A stretch of 64,000 nucleotides of DNA from NCBI RefSeq assembly GCF_010560025.1, contig NZ_SAIY01000003.1, forward strand, positions 248,001-312,000, written 5' to 3'. This stretch comes from Verrucosispora sioxanthis (GTDB lineage: Bacteria > Actinomycetota > Actinomycetes > Mycobacteriales > Micromonosporaceae). Below the pieces are notes generated by a model. The model ran no database searches and was not told the DNA's origin. It saw only the letters and a list, made by a program, of their open reading frames with translations. Shown here piece by piece: positions 1 through 8,225 of this stretch; position 1 is the stretch's first letter; every line of letters begins with the position of its first letter. The position numbers were made by a program, and so were the translations under genes.

Positions 1-165
1 GTGGTGGAGGCCCTGCGCGACGAGGGCATCACCAGACTGGTGCTGCCGTGGGGCCAGATGGGTGTCTTCCTCGGCCTGGCCGCGATCATCGGCGTGGTCG
101 CGGCGGCGCTGCCGGCGATCCGGGCCGCCCGGATCAACGTGCTGGGCGCCATCGCGCACGACTGA
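1..165 (+). CDS. FtsX-like ABC transporter permease, C-terminal end (5' truncated)
   Basis: The open frame enters from the left window edge and stops with TGA at 163-165, leaving 54 residues. It contains one hydrophobic helix (GVFLGLAAIIGVVAAALPAI) followed by the short polar tail ARINVLGAIAHD. A last transmembrane helix followed by P-A-x-R-A-A-R-x-x-x-L-x-A-I is the usual C-terminus of MacB/FtsX-type permeases, where it packs against the nucleotide-binding subunit. The rest of the gene and any ATPase partner lie outside the window, so substrate and operon cannot be judged. Confidence 0.8.
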   Translation: MVEALRDEGITRLVLPWGQMGVFLGLAAIIGVVAAALPAIRAARINVLGAIAHD

Positions 166-221
166 CCGGTGAGGCGGGCCCCCGGTGCGACGCGACGCGC
201 GTTGCGCCGGGGCCTGCTCGG

Positions 222-899
222 TCAGCCCGGGGTGGAGGCTGGACGCAGCAGCCCCGCCAGCAGTTCCAGGTCGGCCAGCAGCAGGCTCTCCAGCTGGTGT
301 ACGCCGTCGGTGGGTGCCAGCGGTACCTCGGCAGGCACGGCCAGCACCGCGGCCCCGGCGGCGACCGCGCTGGCCACCCCGGTCGCCGAGTCCTCGATCG
401 CCACGCACCTGTCGATGGGCACCCCGAGCAGCCGGGCGGCCGTCAGGTACGGCTCGGGATGCGGCTTGGTCGCGTCGACCTCGTCGCCGCAGACCACCAC
501 GTCGAAGCTGTCGCGGCCGAGGGTGTCCAGGGCGATCTCGACCAGGGCCCGCCCGCTGGAGGTGACCAGGGCCGTCGGGATCCGCGCCTGGCGGACCGCG
601 CCGAGCAGCGCCAGCGCCCCGGGGCGCCACCGCAACCCGGTGCGGAACAGCTCAAGGATCCGCGCGTTGATCCATTCCGCGCTGGTCCGCGGATCCCGGT
701 GCGGCTGCCCCAGGTCGTCGTGCAGGATCCGCATCGAGTCGGCCATGCCCGTGCCGATGATCGCGCGCCGGGCGTCGGCGGACAGGGTGCCGCCGTACTG
801 CTGCGCCAGTTCGGCCAGAGCGACGTCCCACAACCGCTCGCTGTCGACCAGGGTGCCGTCCATGTCGAAGAGCACGGCGGCTGGACGGGCGCTGTTCAC
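222..899 (-). CDS. HAD-superfamily hydrolase (beta-phosphoglucomutase/phosphatase-like, subfamily IA)
   Basis: Predicted cytoplasmic phosphohydrolase of 225 aa. The N-terminus has motif I FDMDGT with the nucleophile Asp12 and acid/base Asp14. Motif II is around ALVTSSG, the motif III lysine is in DATKPHPEPY, and motif IV is the acidic VAIEDSATG, so all four HAD motifs are present. The helical cap between motifs I and II fits subfamily IA (beta-phosphoglucomutase, 2-deoxyglucose-6-phosphatase and relatives). The GTG at 899 was chosen because GAGGAGG lies just upstream and because the longer frame adds a low-complexity Arg/Pro leader. It converges with the permease fragment on its left. The sugar-phosphate substrate cannot be assigned from sequence. 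Confidence 0.93.
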   Translation of the reverse strand: MNSARPAAVLFDMDGTLVDSERLWDVALAELAQQYGGTLSADARRAIIGTGMADSMRILHDDLGQPHRDPRTSAEWINARILELFRTGLRWRPGALALLGAVRQARIPTALVTSSGRALVEIALDTLGRDSFDVVVCGDEVDATKPHPEPYLTAARLLGVPIDRCVAIEDSATGVASAVAAGAAVLAVPAEVPLAPTDGVHQLESLLLADLELLAGLLRPASTPG

Positions 900-976
900 C
901 GGATCCTCCTCGGGCTCGGTTGACCGGTGAATCCTGTCAGCCGACGGTGGTCCGGCGCTCGGCGCAGTGACCTTTC

Positions 977-1714
977 TCAACCGAGGTCGCAGGCGGTCAG
1001 GGACCGTTCGTAGCCCCGGAAGAACGCCTCGGAGCGCTGCTCGGGGGTGCCGTGGGAACCCTCGGCGAACCACGGTTGACCCGGGTCGTCGCCGACGGCG
1101 AGCAGTCCGTCGTTGAACTCGTCGAGGTCACCCTCTTCCAGGGTGAGCCGGTCGGACCGGACCGAGTCGCCGAGGAACGCCCCGGCCATGCAGTCGGCCT
1201 GTAGTTCCTGCTGGATGGTGAAGTTGTACCGGATGCCCAGCCGGGTCTGGATGCCGTGCGCGTACTCGTGCCCGAGCAGGTAGAACACGAATGCGTCGCC
1301 GATCTGCCGGAAGGCGCCGAACGACCAGTTGATGTCGTACGCGATGTAGTCGTCGATGGTGCAGTAGACCGCGTTGTTGCGGGGCACCTCCTGACCGCCG
1401 CAGGAGACCTCACCGTCACGCTGGTACGGCAGGACCTGCCTGATCGGCCGGAAGGACTGTCCCGAGGCCTCGAACTGGTCGGCCCAGTACAGCTCGGCGA
1501 GCCGCTGCGCGTCGGCCACGTCCTGGCGGAACTCCTCCACCGTGTCGGTGCCGTCGGCGCGGGTCACCTCCGCCGTCGGCTCGGCCGGTTGCGGCTGCCC
1601 GTTCGGGTCCGCGGGCCCGCCCACCGGCTCCACCATGCAGGCGGCCGCCGCCACCAGCGCCACGGCCAAGCCGGCGAGTCTGCCCCGGCGTAACCCTCGC
1701 CCACCTGCCGTCAC
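977..1714 (-). CDS. Neutral zinc metallopeptidase-like lipoprotein (YpfJ/PF04228 type)
   Basis: 245 aa. The N-terminus is Arg-rich and followed by a hydrophobic stretch ending in AAAAC, a lipobox with Cys26, so the protein is probably anchored on the outer face of the membrane. The core carries HEYAHG (His149, Glu150, His153), the HExxH zinc-protease signature. About 15 residues on, QQELQADCMAGAF supplies the third ligand region typical of the putative neutral zinc metallopeptidase family. Conserved Cys pairs (CGG, YCTIDD, DCMAG) may form disulfides outside the cell. GTG at 1714 has GGGAGG about 8 nt upstream. Substrates of this family are not known. The gene stands alone between the HAD gene and the divergent DGPF/sigma pair. 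Confidence 0.92.
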   Translation of the reverse strand: MTAGGRGLRRGRLAGLAVALVAAAACMVEPVGGPADPNGQPQPAEPTAEVTRADGTDTVEEFRQDVADAQRLAELYWADQFEASGQSFRPIRQVLPYQRDGEVSCGGQEVPRNNAVYCTIDDYIAYDINWSFGAFRQIGDAFVFYLLGHEYAHGIQTRLGIRYNFTIQQELQADCMAGAFLGDSVRSDRLTLEEGDLDEFNDGLLAVGDDPGQPWFAEGSHGTPEQRSEAFFRGYERSLTACDLG

Positions 1715-1955
1715 CGCACGCCTCCCGCCTCGACGTCGCCGGTCCTGTACCCCGACGGTACGACCGTCACGCCCGTTGCCGTCAGGTACGCCTTACCGCC
1801 CCGTCCGGTTCAGTCGCGCGTGTTCCATCCGCTCTCCCGGCCGGTCGCGGAAAGACGGCCTATGGTGCGGTGGTCGGTGTCCGGTACGCACACCCGGCTC
1901 CGACGTCCCCGATGAACCGGCACCGCGATGGTGGCGGGCGGGAGAGGGAGACGCC

Positions 1956-2354
1956 GTGAAATACATGATCATGCTGTACGGCTCGCAGCGGGACTACGAC
2001 GCGATGGCCGGGCACGGCTCCGACCGGCCGGCGATGTCGGCCGAGCAGGTGGCCGCGATGCACGCGCACATGGGCAGGGTGCACCAGGACCTCGCCGACG
2101 CCGGTGAACTGGTGGACGCCCAGGGGCTGACCGCGCCGGTGCACGCCCGTCGGGTCCAGGTGCGCGACGGCGCGACGATGGTCACCGATGGTCCGTACCC
2201 GGAGACGCAGGAGGTCCTCGCCGGGTACACGGTGGTCGAGTGCGCCAGCTTCGACCGGGCCGCCGAGATCGCCGCCATGCTGGTCAACCCGGACAACCCC
2301 GGCGAGTACGTCGACGTCCGTCCGATCGCCGAGGGCATCGACGACCTCGTCTGA
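1956..2354 (+). CDS. YCII-related (DGPF) protein, partner of ECF42 sigma factor
   Basis: 132 aa, small alpha/beta ferredoxin-like protein. The family signature appears as TDGPYPETQEVLAGY around residues 77-91, with DGPY in place of the commonest DGPF. The GTG start at 1956 is preceded by the purine-rich GGGAGAGGGAG and fits the usual N-terminus MKYMIMLY. Its TGA overlaps the ATG of the downstream sigma factor by one base, so the two are probably translationally coupled. YCII/DGPF proteins are the characteristic genomic partners of ECF42 sigma factors; they are thought to be targets or co-factors of the sigma factor rather than classical anti-sigma factors. No enzymatic activity can be read from the sequence. 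Confidence 0.93.
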   Translation: MKYMIMLYGSQRDYDAMAGHGSDRPAMSAEQVAAMHAHMGRVHQDLADAGELVDAQGLTAPVHARRVQVRDGATMVTDGPYPETQEVLAGYTVVECASFDRAAEIAAMLVNPDNPGEYVDVRPIAEGIDDLV

Positions 2355-3592
2355 TGGGTGGACCGACCGTCGAGGAGCTGCTGCGCCGGCTGGCGCCGCA
2401 GGTCCTCGGCGCGCTCGTCCGCCGCTACGGGCACTTCGACACCGCCGAGGACGCCACCCAGGAGGCGCTCATCGCGGCGGCCACCGGCTGGCCCCGGGAC
2501 GGTCTACCGGCGAACCCTCGGGGCTGGCTGATCACGGTGGCGTCGCGGCGGCTCACCGACCTGCTCCGGGCCGAGCAGGCGCGACGGCGGCGGGAGGACG
2601 TCGTCGGCCGGCGCGTGGTGGCCGAATGGCGGCTGGCACCGTCGGGTCATCGGAGCCCGGACTCCGACGACAGCCTGATCCTGCTGTTCCTGTGCTGCCA
2701 TCCCTCGCTGTCCCCGGCCGCGCAGGTCGCGTTGACCCTGCGGGCGGTCGGCGGGTTGAGCACGGCGGAGGTGGCGCGGGCGTTCCTGGTGCCGGAGCAG
2801 ACCATGATCCGGCGGATCAGCCGGGGCAAGCAGCGCATCCGCGACAGCGGCCTGCCCTTCGCGATGCCCGACCCGGCCGAGCTTCCGGGGCGGCTGGCGG
2901 CCGTGCTCCGGGTGCTCTACCTGGTCTTCAACGAGGGGTACGCGAGCACATCCGGGCCCGGGCTGCTCCGCGCCGACCTGTGCGCCGAGGCGATCCGGCT
3001 GACCCGGCTGCTGCGCCGGAGCATGCCCGACGCCGCCGAGGTGACCGGTCTGCTGGCGTTGCTGCTGCTCACCGATGCCCGCGCACCGGCGCGCACCGGT
3101 CCGCACGGCGAACTGATCCCGATGGCCGAACAGGACCGCTCCCGCTGGCGTGCCGATCAGATTGCCGAGGGCACGGCGCTGGTGGTCGCGGCGCTACGCC
3201 GCGGGCCTCCCGGGCCCTACCAGGTGCAGGCCGCCATCGCCGCCCTGCATGACGAGGCGTCCGGCCCGGAGCAGACCGACTGGCCGCAGATCGCGATGCT
3301 GTACGAGGTGCTGACGACGATGGACGCCAGTCCCCTGGTCGCGCTGAACCGTGCCGTCGCGGTGGCCATGGCGGACGGCCCCGACGCGGGGCTGGCGCTT
3401 GTCGAGAAGGTGGTTGCCGACGGTCGGCTGGCCCGGGACGTGAGGCTGCCCGCCGTACGCGCGCATCTGCTGGAACGCCGCGGCGACCCGGCGGCGGCCC
3501 GCGCCGAGTACCGGACGGCGGCCGCGCGGGCCACGAATCTGGCGCAGCAGCGGTACCTGAACGCTCGCGCCGACCGCCTCACCGACGGCTGA
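2354..3592 (+). CDS. ECF42-type RNA polymerase sigma factor with C-terminal DUF6596 extension
   Basis: 412 aa, far longer than the roughly 190 aa of ordinary ECF sigma factors. Residues about 10-75 form region sigma-2 (FDTAEDATQEAL, then NPRGWLITVASRRLTDLLR for -10 recognition). Residues about 125-165 form sigma-4 with the helix-turn-helix LSTAEVARAFLVPEQTM. The remaining ~240 residues are a helical TPR-like/DUF6596 domain including LYLVFNEGY, the hallmark of ECF42. In that group the extension is reported to control activity in place of an anti-sigma factor. No anti-sigma gene is adjacent here, which fits. The ATG overlaps the DGPF stop codon. The gene converges with acdS with only 15 nt between them. 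Confidence 0.94.
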   Translation: MGGPTVEELLRRLAPQVLGALVRRYGHFDTAEDATQEALIAAATGWPRDGLPANPRGWLITVASRRLTDLLRAEQARRRREDVVGRRVVAEWRLAPSGHRSPDSDDSLILLFLCCHPSLSPAAQVALTLRAVGGLSTAEVARAFLVPEQTMIRRISRGKQRIRDSGLPFAMPDPAELPGRLAAVLRVLYLVFNEGYASTSGPGLLRADLCAEAIRLTRLLRRSMPDAAEVTGLLALLLLTDARAPARTGPHGELIPMAEQDRSRWRADQIAEGTALVVAALRRGPPGPYQVQAAIAALHDEASGPEQTDWPQIAMLYEVLTTMDASPLVALNRAVAVAMADGPDAGLALVEKVVADGRLARDVRLPAVRAHLLERRGDPAAARAEYRTAAARATNLAQQRYLNARADRLTDG

Positions 3593-3607
3593 GCGAACGT
3601 GTGGCAG

Positions 3608-4615
3608 TCAGCTGAAGAGCGTGTGGTAGGCGTTCAGGGCCGGTTGCCCGCCAAGATGGGCGTAGAGGACGTTGGCGTCGGCGGGGATGTCCCGGGTACG
3701 GACGAGGTCGATCAGCGCCGCCATCGACTTGCCCTCGTACACCGGGTCGATGATCATGCCTTCCAGTCGGCCGGTGAGCCGGATCGCGTCCAGGGTGGAC
3801 TGGATCGGGATGCCGTAGCGGTCTCCGGCCCAGCCCGGCAGCACGGTGATCTCGTCGTCGCGCAGGTCGCGCCCGAGACCGATCCGTCCGGCGGTGTCAC
3901 GGGCGATCTTCTCCACCTGGGCCCGGGTCTCGTCGAGCTTGGCCGAGGCGTCGATGCCGAGCACCCGCCGGGGCCGGTCCTGGCCGGCGAAACCGGCGAT
4001 CATCCCCGCCTGGGTGCTGCCGGTGACGCTGCACACGACGACGGTGTCGAAGAAGATCCCCAGCTCCCGCTCCTGTTGCTGGACCTCGTAGGCCCAGTTG
4101 GCGAAGCCGAGCCCACCCAACGGGTGGTCGGACGCCCCGGCGGGGATGGCGTACGGCACGCCACCGCCGGACCGGACCTCCTCCAGCGCCCGCTGCCAAC
4201 TCTCCTTGACGCCGATGCCGAATCCGTCCGGCGCGAGGCGCACGTCGGCGCCCATGACCCGCGACAGCAGAATGTTGCCGACCTTGTCGTTGACCGCATC
4301 CGGCCAGTCCACCCAGCTCTCCTGCACCAGCACGGCCTTCAGGCCGGCCCGGGCGGCGACGGCGGCCACCTGACGGGTGTGGTTGGACTGCACGCCACCG
4401 ATACTGACCAGGGTGTCCGCGCCGCGGGCCAGGGCGTCGGCCAACAGATACTCCAGCTTGCGGGTCTTGTTGCCGCCGAAGGCCAGCCCGCTGTTGCAGT
4501 CTTCCCGCTTGGCCCAGATCCGGGCGCCGCCCAGGTGGCGACTCAACCGGTCCAAGGGGTGGATCGGGCTCGGACCGAAGAGCAACGGGTAACGGTCGAA
4601 CTCGTCGAGAGACAT
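3608..4615 (-). CDS. acdS: 1-aminocyclopropane-1-carboxylate (ACC) deaminase
   Basis: 335 aa PLP enzyme that splits ACC, the plant ethylene precursor, into 2-oxobutyrate and ammonia in the cytosol. The full-length match includes [21 protein letters not shown] with PLP-lysine Lys50 and QSNHT with Ser77. The residues that separate true ACC deaminase from D-cysteine desulfhydrase are present: DPVYEGKSM gives Tyr293-Glu294 and YAHLGG gives Leu321, matching Tyr294/Glu295/Leu322 of the characterised Pseudomonas enzyme. The ATG at 4615 was chosen because a good promoter (TTGACA, 17 nt, TGCAAT) would start transcription at or one base before it, giving a leaderless message. An in-frame ATG at 4636 is the alternative. 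No dedicated regulator gene is adjacent. The gene suggests life in the rhizosphere or inside plants. Confidence 0.95.
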   Translation of the reverse strand: MSLDEFDRYPLLFGPSPIHPLDRLSRHLGGARIWAKREDCNSGLAFGGNKTRKLEYLLADALARGADTLVSIGGVQSNHTRQVAAVAARAGLKAVLVQESWVDWPDAVNDKVGNILLSRVMGADVRLAPDGFGIGVKESWQRALEEVRSGGGVPYAIPAGASDHPLGGLGFANWAYEVQQQERELGIFFDTVVVCSVTGSTQAGMIAGFAGQDRPRRVLGIDASAKLDETRAQVEKIARDTAGRIGLGRDLRDDEITVLPGWAGDRYGIPIQSTLDAIRLTGRLEGMIIDPVYEGKSMAALIDLVRTRDIPADANVLYAHLGGQPALNAYHTLFS

Positions 4616-4651
4616 GCAACATATTGCACGTTGCATGATGTGGCCTGTCAA
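4613..4651 (-). promoter_or_regulatory. acdS promoter with overlapping perfect inverted repeat (operator candidate)
   Basis: On the minus strand the -35 TTGACA (4651-4646) is followed after 17 nt by TGCAAT (4628-4623), which places the start point near 4616, directly at the acdS ATG. A perfect inverted repeat, CATGCAAC, nine bases, GTTGCATG, spans 4613-4637 and covers the -10 box, the start point and the start codon. Inside it a second dyad TGCAA, four bases, TTGCA lies at 4615-4628. This geometry fits a repressor that blocks open-complex formation. The regulator is unknown. Confidence 0.65.
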
Positions 4652-4710
4652 GCCTTCGTCCGGTCCTCCGACAACGAGCGGCCGACTTCGACGGGTACGG
4701 CGACAGCGAC

Positions 4711-4741
4711 GGGGGCGTGACGTCGACGACGTCACGTCCCC
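4711..4741 (-). terminator. Strong hairpin, likely terminator of the HNH nuclease gene
   Basis: CGTGACGTC, loop GAC, GACGTCACG form nine perfect pairs (4716-4736). The flanking GGGGG and TCCCC extend the stem to about 14 pairs with one G-U. It lies 18 nt past the stop of the minus-strand nuclease gene. No T-tract follows, which is common in high-GC actinomycetes. Confidence 0.6.
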
Positions 4742-4758
4742 GGGTCACCGGTGCCGGC

Positions 4759-5391
4759 TCAGCAGGTGTTGAGCATGGTGGTCAGCGCCGACTTCTCCGC
4801 GCTGTTCACGGTGAGGCCGTAGTACCACTTCACCTGGATCCACGCCCGGGCGTAGGTGCAGTGGAAGGCCGCGCGCGGCGGCTTCCACGCGGCCGGGTCC
4901 TTGTCGCCCTTCGACGAGTTCACGGTGCCGGTGACCGCCCACAGTTCCGGTCCACCCAGGTCGTTGGCGTAGGTCTGGCGCCGCGCGGTGGTCCAGGCCC
5001 AGGCGCCCGACCGCCAGGCCTCGGCGAGCGGCACCACGTGGTCGATGGAGATGTCGGCGGGGTTCGTGCGGGTCACACCGTCGTACGGGCTGTACCAGGA
5101 ACCGGACGTCGGATAGCAGCTGGAGTTCACCACCACGTTGCTGCCGTCCCGCTTGAGCACCTGCTCGCGGGTGTTGCAGGCACCGGTGATCGTGATCCAG
5201 TGCGGGAACAGGTCACGGCTGTAGCTGGACTGGTGGGACTCGGCCGCGACGGTGAGGGAGTTCAGCCGGCTCACCGCCGTGCTGTACGAGGGGATGTTGG
5301 GCGGGGTGGCCTGGGCGGTCGACGGCACGAGCACGACCGACAGGACGACGGTGATCACCGAGACGACGGCGACCCTGCGTAGGTGAGCCAC
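4759..5391 (-). CDS. Secreted HNH-family nuclease (DUF1524-like)
   Basis: 210 aa. Residues 1-28 are a Sec signal peptide (positive start, VVSVITVVLSVVLVP core, AQA cleavage site), so the enzyme is exported. The catalytic core holds DHVVPLAEAW with metal/base residue His118, then the Asn/His region of YANDLGGPELWAV and NSSKGDKDPAAWKPP, as in secreted HNH/DUF1524 nucleases common in actinomycetes. Four Cys (about 72, 92, 178, 210) could form disulfides. GTG at 5391 has CAGGAG 8 nt upstream. A nutritional or competitive nuclease role is plausible. No immunity protein is next to it, which argues against a toxin. Confidence 0.9.
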   Translation of the reverse strand: MAHLRRVAVVSVITVVLSVVLVPSTAQATPPNIPSYSTAVSRLNSLTVAAESHQSSYSRDLFPHWITITGACNTREQVLKRDGSNVVVNSSCYPTSGSWYSPYDGVTRTNPADISIDHVVPLAEAWRSGAWAWTTARRQTYANDLGGPELWAVTGTVNSSKGDKDPAAWKPPRAAFHCTYARAWIQVKWYYGLTVNSAEKSALTTMLNTC

Positions 5392-5574
5392 GGGGCGACT
5401 CCTGACTGTCTCCTGCGACGGCGGGTGGGGGAACCCGACTTGGGGGCGCGGCAGGCGACATCAGGATTCTCGCAAACATCTCGATCAATAAATGTCATCG
5501 CGCCACAAGCCCCGTGAACGCCACGTGAAGACCGCCCCCGGCCCTCGGCCACGAAGCCCCTCGTGGGCGAGGCG

Positions 5575-6243
5575 CTACCCCGAGCGGCCCGGGCGGACGC
5601 GGTCGGTGTGGTACGCCCACATCGCGATCTCCACCCGGTTACGGACACCGATCTTGACCATCAGGCTGGCGATGTGGGTCTTCACGGTGCTGAGGCTGAT
5701 GTGCAGCTCCTCGGCGATCTCGGTGTTGGTGCGACCCCGCGCCACGGCGAGCAGCACCTCCTCCTCCCGCAGGGTGAGCGCGTCCACCGGCTGTGGTGGC
5801 GGCGCGACCGGACCCGCGTCGGCGAAGGCCCGCAGCAGCCGCGTGGTGATGTTCGGCGCGATGAGCGCGTCACCGGCGGCGGCAGCCCGCACGGCCTGGG
5901 TGAGCAGGGCCGTGCCGGCGTCCTTGAGCAGGAAACCACGCGCTCCCGCGCGCAGCGCGGCGTAGACGTACTCGTCGAGGTCGAACGTGGTGATCACGAC
6001 CACCGCCAAGGGGTCGAGCACGGCCGGCCCGGCGAGGCGGCGGGTGGCCTCGATGCCGTCCACGCCGGGCATCCGGATGTCGAACAGGCACACCTCGGGA
6101 CGGAGCCGCCGGGCGAGGTCGACGGCCCGGTGACCGTCACCCGCCTCGCCCACCACCTCGATGTCCGGCTGGGCGTTGAGGATCATCGTCAGTCCGGTAC
6201 GGACGATCTCCTGGTCGTCGGCGACGATCACGCGGATGGCCAC
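5575..6243 (-). CDS. NarL/LuxR-type response regulator (orphan)
   Basis: 222 aa. The receiver domain has the acidic pocket DD at 9-10, phospho-acceptor Asp55 (FDIRMPG) and Lys107 (LLKDAG). The C-terminal LuxR helix-turn-helix is LTLREEEVLLAVARGRTNTEIAEELHISLSTVKTH. The GTG at 6243 gives the normal N-terminus VAIRVIVADD; upstream codons add only a disordered Arg/Gly stretch. No sensor kinase is adjacent, so it is an orphan. The lone HisKA_3 kinase at 56429-57562 in this window is one of many possible partners, but the 50 kb distance makes this a guess. Confidence 0.92.
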   Translation of the reverse strand: MAIRVIVADDQEIVRTGLTMILNAQPDIEVVGEAGDGHRAVDLARRLRPEVCLFDIRMPGVDGIEATRRLAGPAVLDPLAVVVITTFDLDEYVYAALRAGARGFLLKDAGTALLTQAVRAAAAGDALIAPNITTRLLRAFADAGPVAPPPQPVDALTLREEEVLLAVARGRTNTEIAEELHISLSTVKTHIASLMVKIGVRNRVEIAMWAYHTDRVRPGRSG

Positions 6244-6484
6244 CCCACGATTGAACACCGCCGGCGTCCCGACCCAAAGTACGGCCGGCCGTCCCGTCCT
6301 TCGGCCGAGTCCTCGTCGGCCCGCACTCCGATGAGTCTCGCCCGGCACTTCGCCAGGATCGACGGAGCAGGAGCGACCGGGTCCCCTCCCGACCGAACCC
6401 GCGTTCCGCGTCCGCGCAGCGCCGGGCGGGCCTGGGACGGGGACGTGGTCACGGTCCTGTCCTCAGCAGAAGGGACGCACCGCT

Positions 6485-7174
6485 GTGACGCCTTCCGCCA
6501 GATCGAACTGGCTCATCCCCGCCGGCCTGCTGGTGCTCGCCGCCGTACCGGTTCTCGCCGGGGGCCTCCGCCTGGCCGAGTTCGCCGGCGGCGCCCAGGT
6601 GCTGCCCGACGGTGACCGGATCACCTCGGCCCCGCTGCCCGTGGTCGCCCACATCGTCGCGGTGACCGTGTTCAGCGTGCTAGGCGCCTTCCAGTTCGCG
6701 CCCCGGTTCCGCCGGCGCCATCGCCGCTGGCACCGGGTCGCCGGTCGGCTGCTGATTCCGTGCGGGCTGCTCACCGCGCTGAGCGGCCTGTGGCTGACCT
6801 TGTTCCTGCCGCCAGGGCCCTTCGACAGTGACGCGTTGGTCGCCGTCCGGGTGGTGGTCAGCGTCGCCATGGCCGGGTCGATCGTCCTCGGCCTCGTGGC
6901 GGTCCGACGCCGCGACTTCGGCCGACACCGCGCGTGGATGATCCGTGGCTACGCCATCGGGATGGGCGCGGGCACCCAGTTCTTCACCCAGATGGCCTGG
7001 CTCGCCGCCGTCGGTCCACTCACGACGTCCGGCCGGACCGGGACCATGACCGCCGCCTGGCTGATCAACGTGCTGCTTGCGGAATGGATCATCCGGCGGC
7101 GCGGCGGTACCGCCGGAGCGCGCCCGGCGGTGCGCGGGCGCCGCGCCCGAGAGGACACGGCGCTTGCCGTATGA
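6485..7174 (+). CDS. DUF2306 family membrane protein
   Basis: 229 aa with about six transmembrane helices (for example LIPAGLLVLAAVPVLAGG, VVAHIVAVTVFSVLGAFQF, LIPCGLLTALSGLWLTLFL, VRVVVSVAMAGSIVLGLVAV). The family pattern is the Arg/His-rich loop RRRHRRWHRVAGR and the later RRRDFGRHRAWMIRGYAIGMGAGTQ, where paired histidines in helices resemble the heme-ligand arrangement of DUF2306/cytochrome b-like membrane proteins. Function is not established. The GTG start at 6485 is preceded by AGAAGGGA. The preceding 240 nt separate it from the divergent response regulator. It converges with the glycan module on its right. Confidence 0.85.
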   Translation: MTPSARSNWLIPAGLLVLAAVPVLAGGLRLAEFAGGAQVLPDGDRITSAPLPVVAHIVAVTVFSVLGAFQFAPRFRRRHRRWHRVAGRLLIPCGLLTALSGLWLTLFLPPGPFDSDALVAVRVVVSVAMAGSIVLGLVAVRRRDFGRHRAWMIRGYAIGMGAGTQFFTQMAWLAAVGPLTTSGRTGTMTAAWLINVLLAEWIIRRRGGTAGARPAVRGRRAREDTALAV

Positions 7175-7184
7175 GAACCGCCGG

Positions 7185-8225
7185 TCAGGGTGGCGGGCCG
7201 GCCGTAACCGCGCCCGCCCGCAGGTCCACGCGGATCCCCTCCAGGATCACCCCGGAGGCCTGCTCGACGACGACGGGCGACCGCGGACGCCGCGCCTCGC
7301 CGGACCCGGCCGTGGCGAGCGGCAACGGCACGAACGTGCAGTCCCGGACCACCACGTCCCGATAGTCGAGTACCCGGAACGAGTGGTCGATCTCGCTGCG
7401 TCCCCAGCCCGCGATCCGGACCGCGTACAACGGACCGTTCCAGGCCACGTACGCACCGTCGACGCGGATCCGCGCGCCGACCGGGTTGTCGCCGCCGGAG
7501 TGGAACCGGTCCGTGTTGTCGCCCGGCAGCAGCCGGAAGCCGATCTCGACCTCGCTCAGGTGGACCCGGTCCACCGTCACGTCGTGCACCGAGCTGAGGT
7601 AGAACCCCTCGAACGCGTCGGACACGCGTAGGTCACGGATATCCAGGTGGTGCGGGTGGTAGGAGGGGCCGACGATCGAGTCGACACCATCGCCGACCGC
7701 ACCCCAGTGCACGGCGACGCCGGTGCAGCCGCCGACGATGGCCACGTCGCTGATGGTGATGTCACGTACCGCGCCCATGACGGCGACACAGTTGGCGGCG
7801 CGCTCGTCGTGGCGCTCGACCTGGACGTGTCGGATCTGGATGTCCTCGATCCACTGCGTCTCGGCCGGGTAGAGGTAGTTCCCGACGGTGATGGCCGTGC
7901 CCCGGTCGCCGCCGTGCTCGCCGGGCGCGCACGGCGGCGGGCGGAAGCCGATGTCCTGGACCGTCACCTGGGAACCCAGCACGTGGACGATGGGCTCGCC
8001 GGCCGACGAGGACGACGTCAGCCACGTGGTCACCGGCCCGGGTCCGGGCGCGGCGCCGGTCAGCGTCCAGCCCGGACCGAGCACCACTCCCCGGTCCAGG
8101 GTGAAGGTGCCCGCCGGCAGCCGCAGGGTGCCCCCGGTCCCGGACGCCAGGACCTGTTCGAGGGCCCGCCGGTTGGCCGCTGGATCATCGCTGAGCGTCA
8201 GGTCGTGGTGGTGGTGCCCGGTCAC
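7185..8225 (-). CDS. Right-handed beta-helix (pectate-lyase-like) protein
   Basis: 346 aa, no signal peptide. After a His-rich start, residues about 15-60 (LEQVLASGTGGTLRLPAGTFTLDRGVVLGPGWTL as separate strands) match the N-terminal cap of single-stranded right-handed beta-helix proteins. Repeated short strands with V-x-D/I-x-V-x-N spacing follow (ITISDVAIVGGCTGV, LDIRDLRVSDAFEGFYLSSVHDVTVDRV). This is the polysaccharide lyase/epimerase fold. Catalytic residues cannot be assigned. GTG at 8225 overlaps the TGA of the upstream gene (GTGA), so it is the third gene of a coupled trio with 8222-9307 and 9307-11052. That context suggests it modifies or caps a glycan rather than degrading one outside the cell. 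Confidence 0.82.
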   Translation of the reverse strand: MTGHHHHDLTLSDDPAANRRALEQVLASGTGGTLRLPAGTFTLDRGVVLGPGWTLTGAAPGPGPVTTWLTSSSSAGEPIVHVLGSQVTVQDIGFRPPPCAPGEHGGDRGTAITVGNYLYPAETQWIEDIQIRHVQVERHDERAANCVAVMGAVRDITISDVAIVGGCTGVAVHWGAVGDGVDSIVGPSYHPHHLDIRDLRVSDAFEGFYLSSVHDVTVDRVHLSEVEIGFRLLPGDNTDRFHSGGDNPVGARIRVDGAYVAWNGPLYAVRIAGWGRSEIDHSFRVLDYRDVVVRDCTFVPLPLATAGSGEARRPRSPVVVEQASGVILEGIRVDLRAGAVTAGPPP

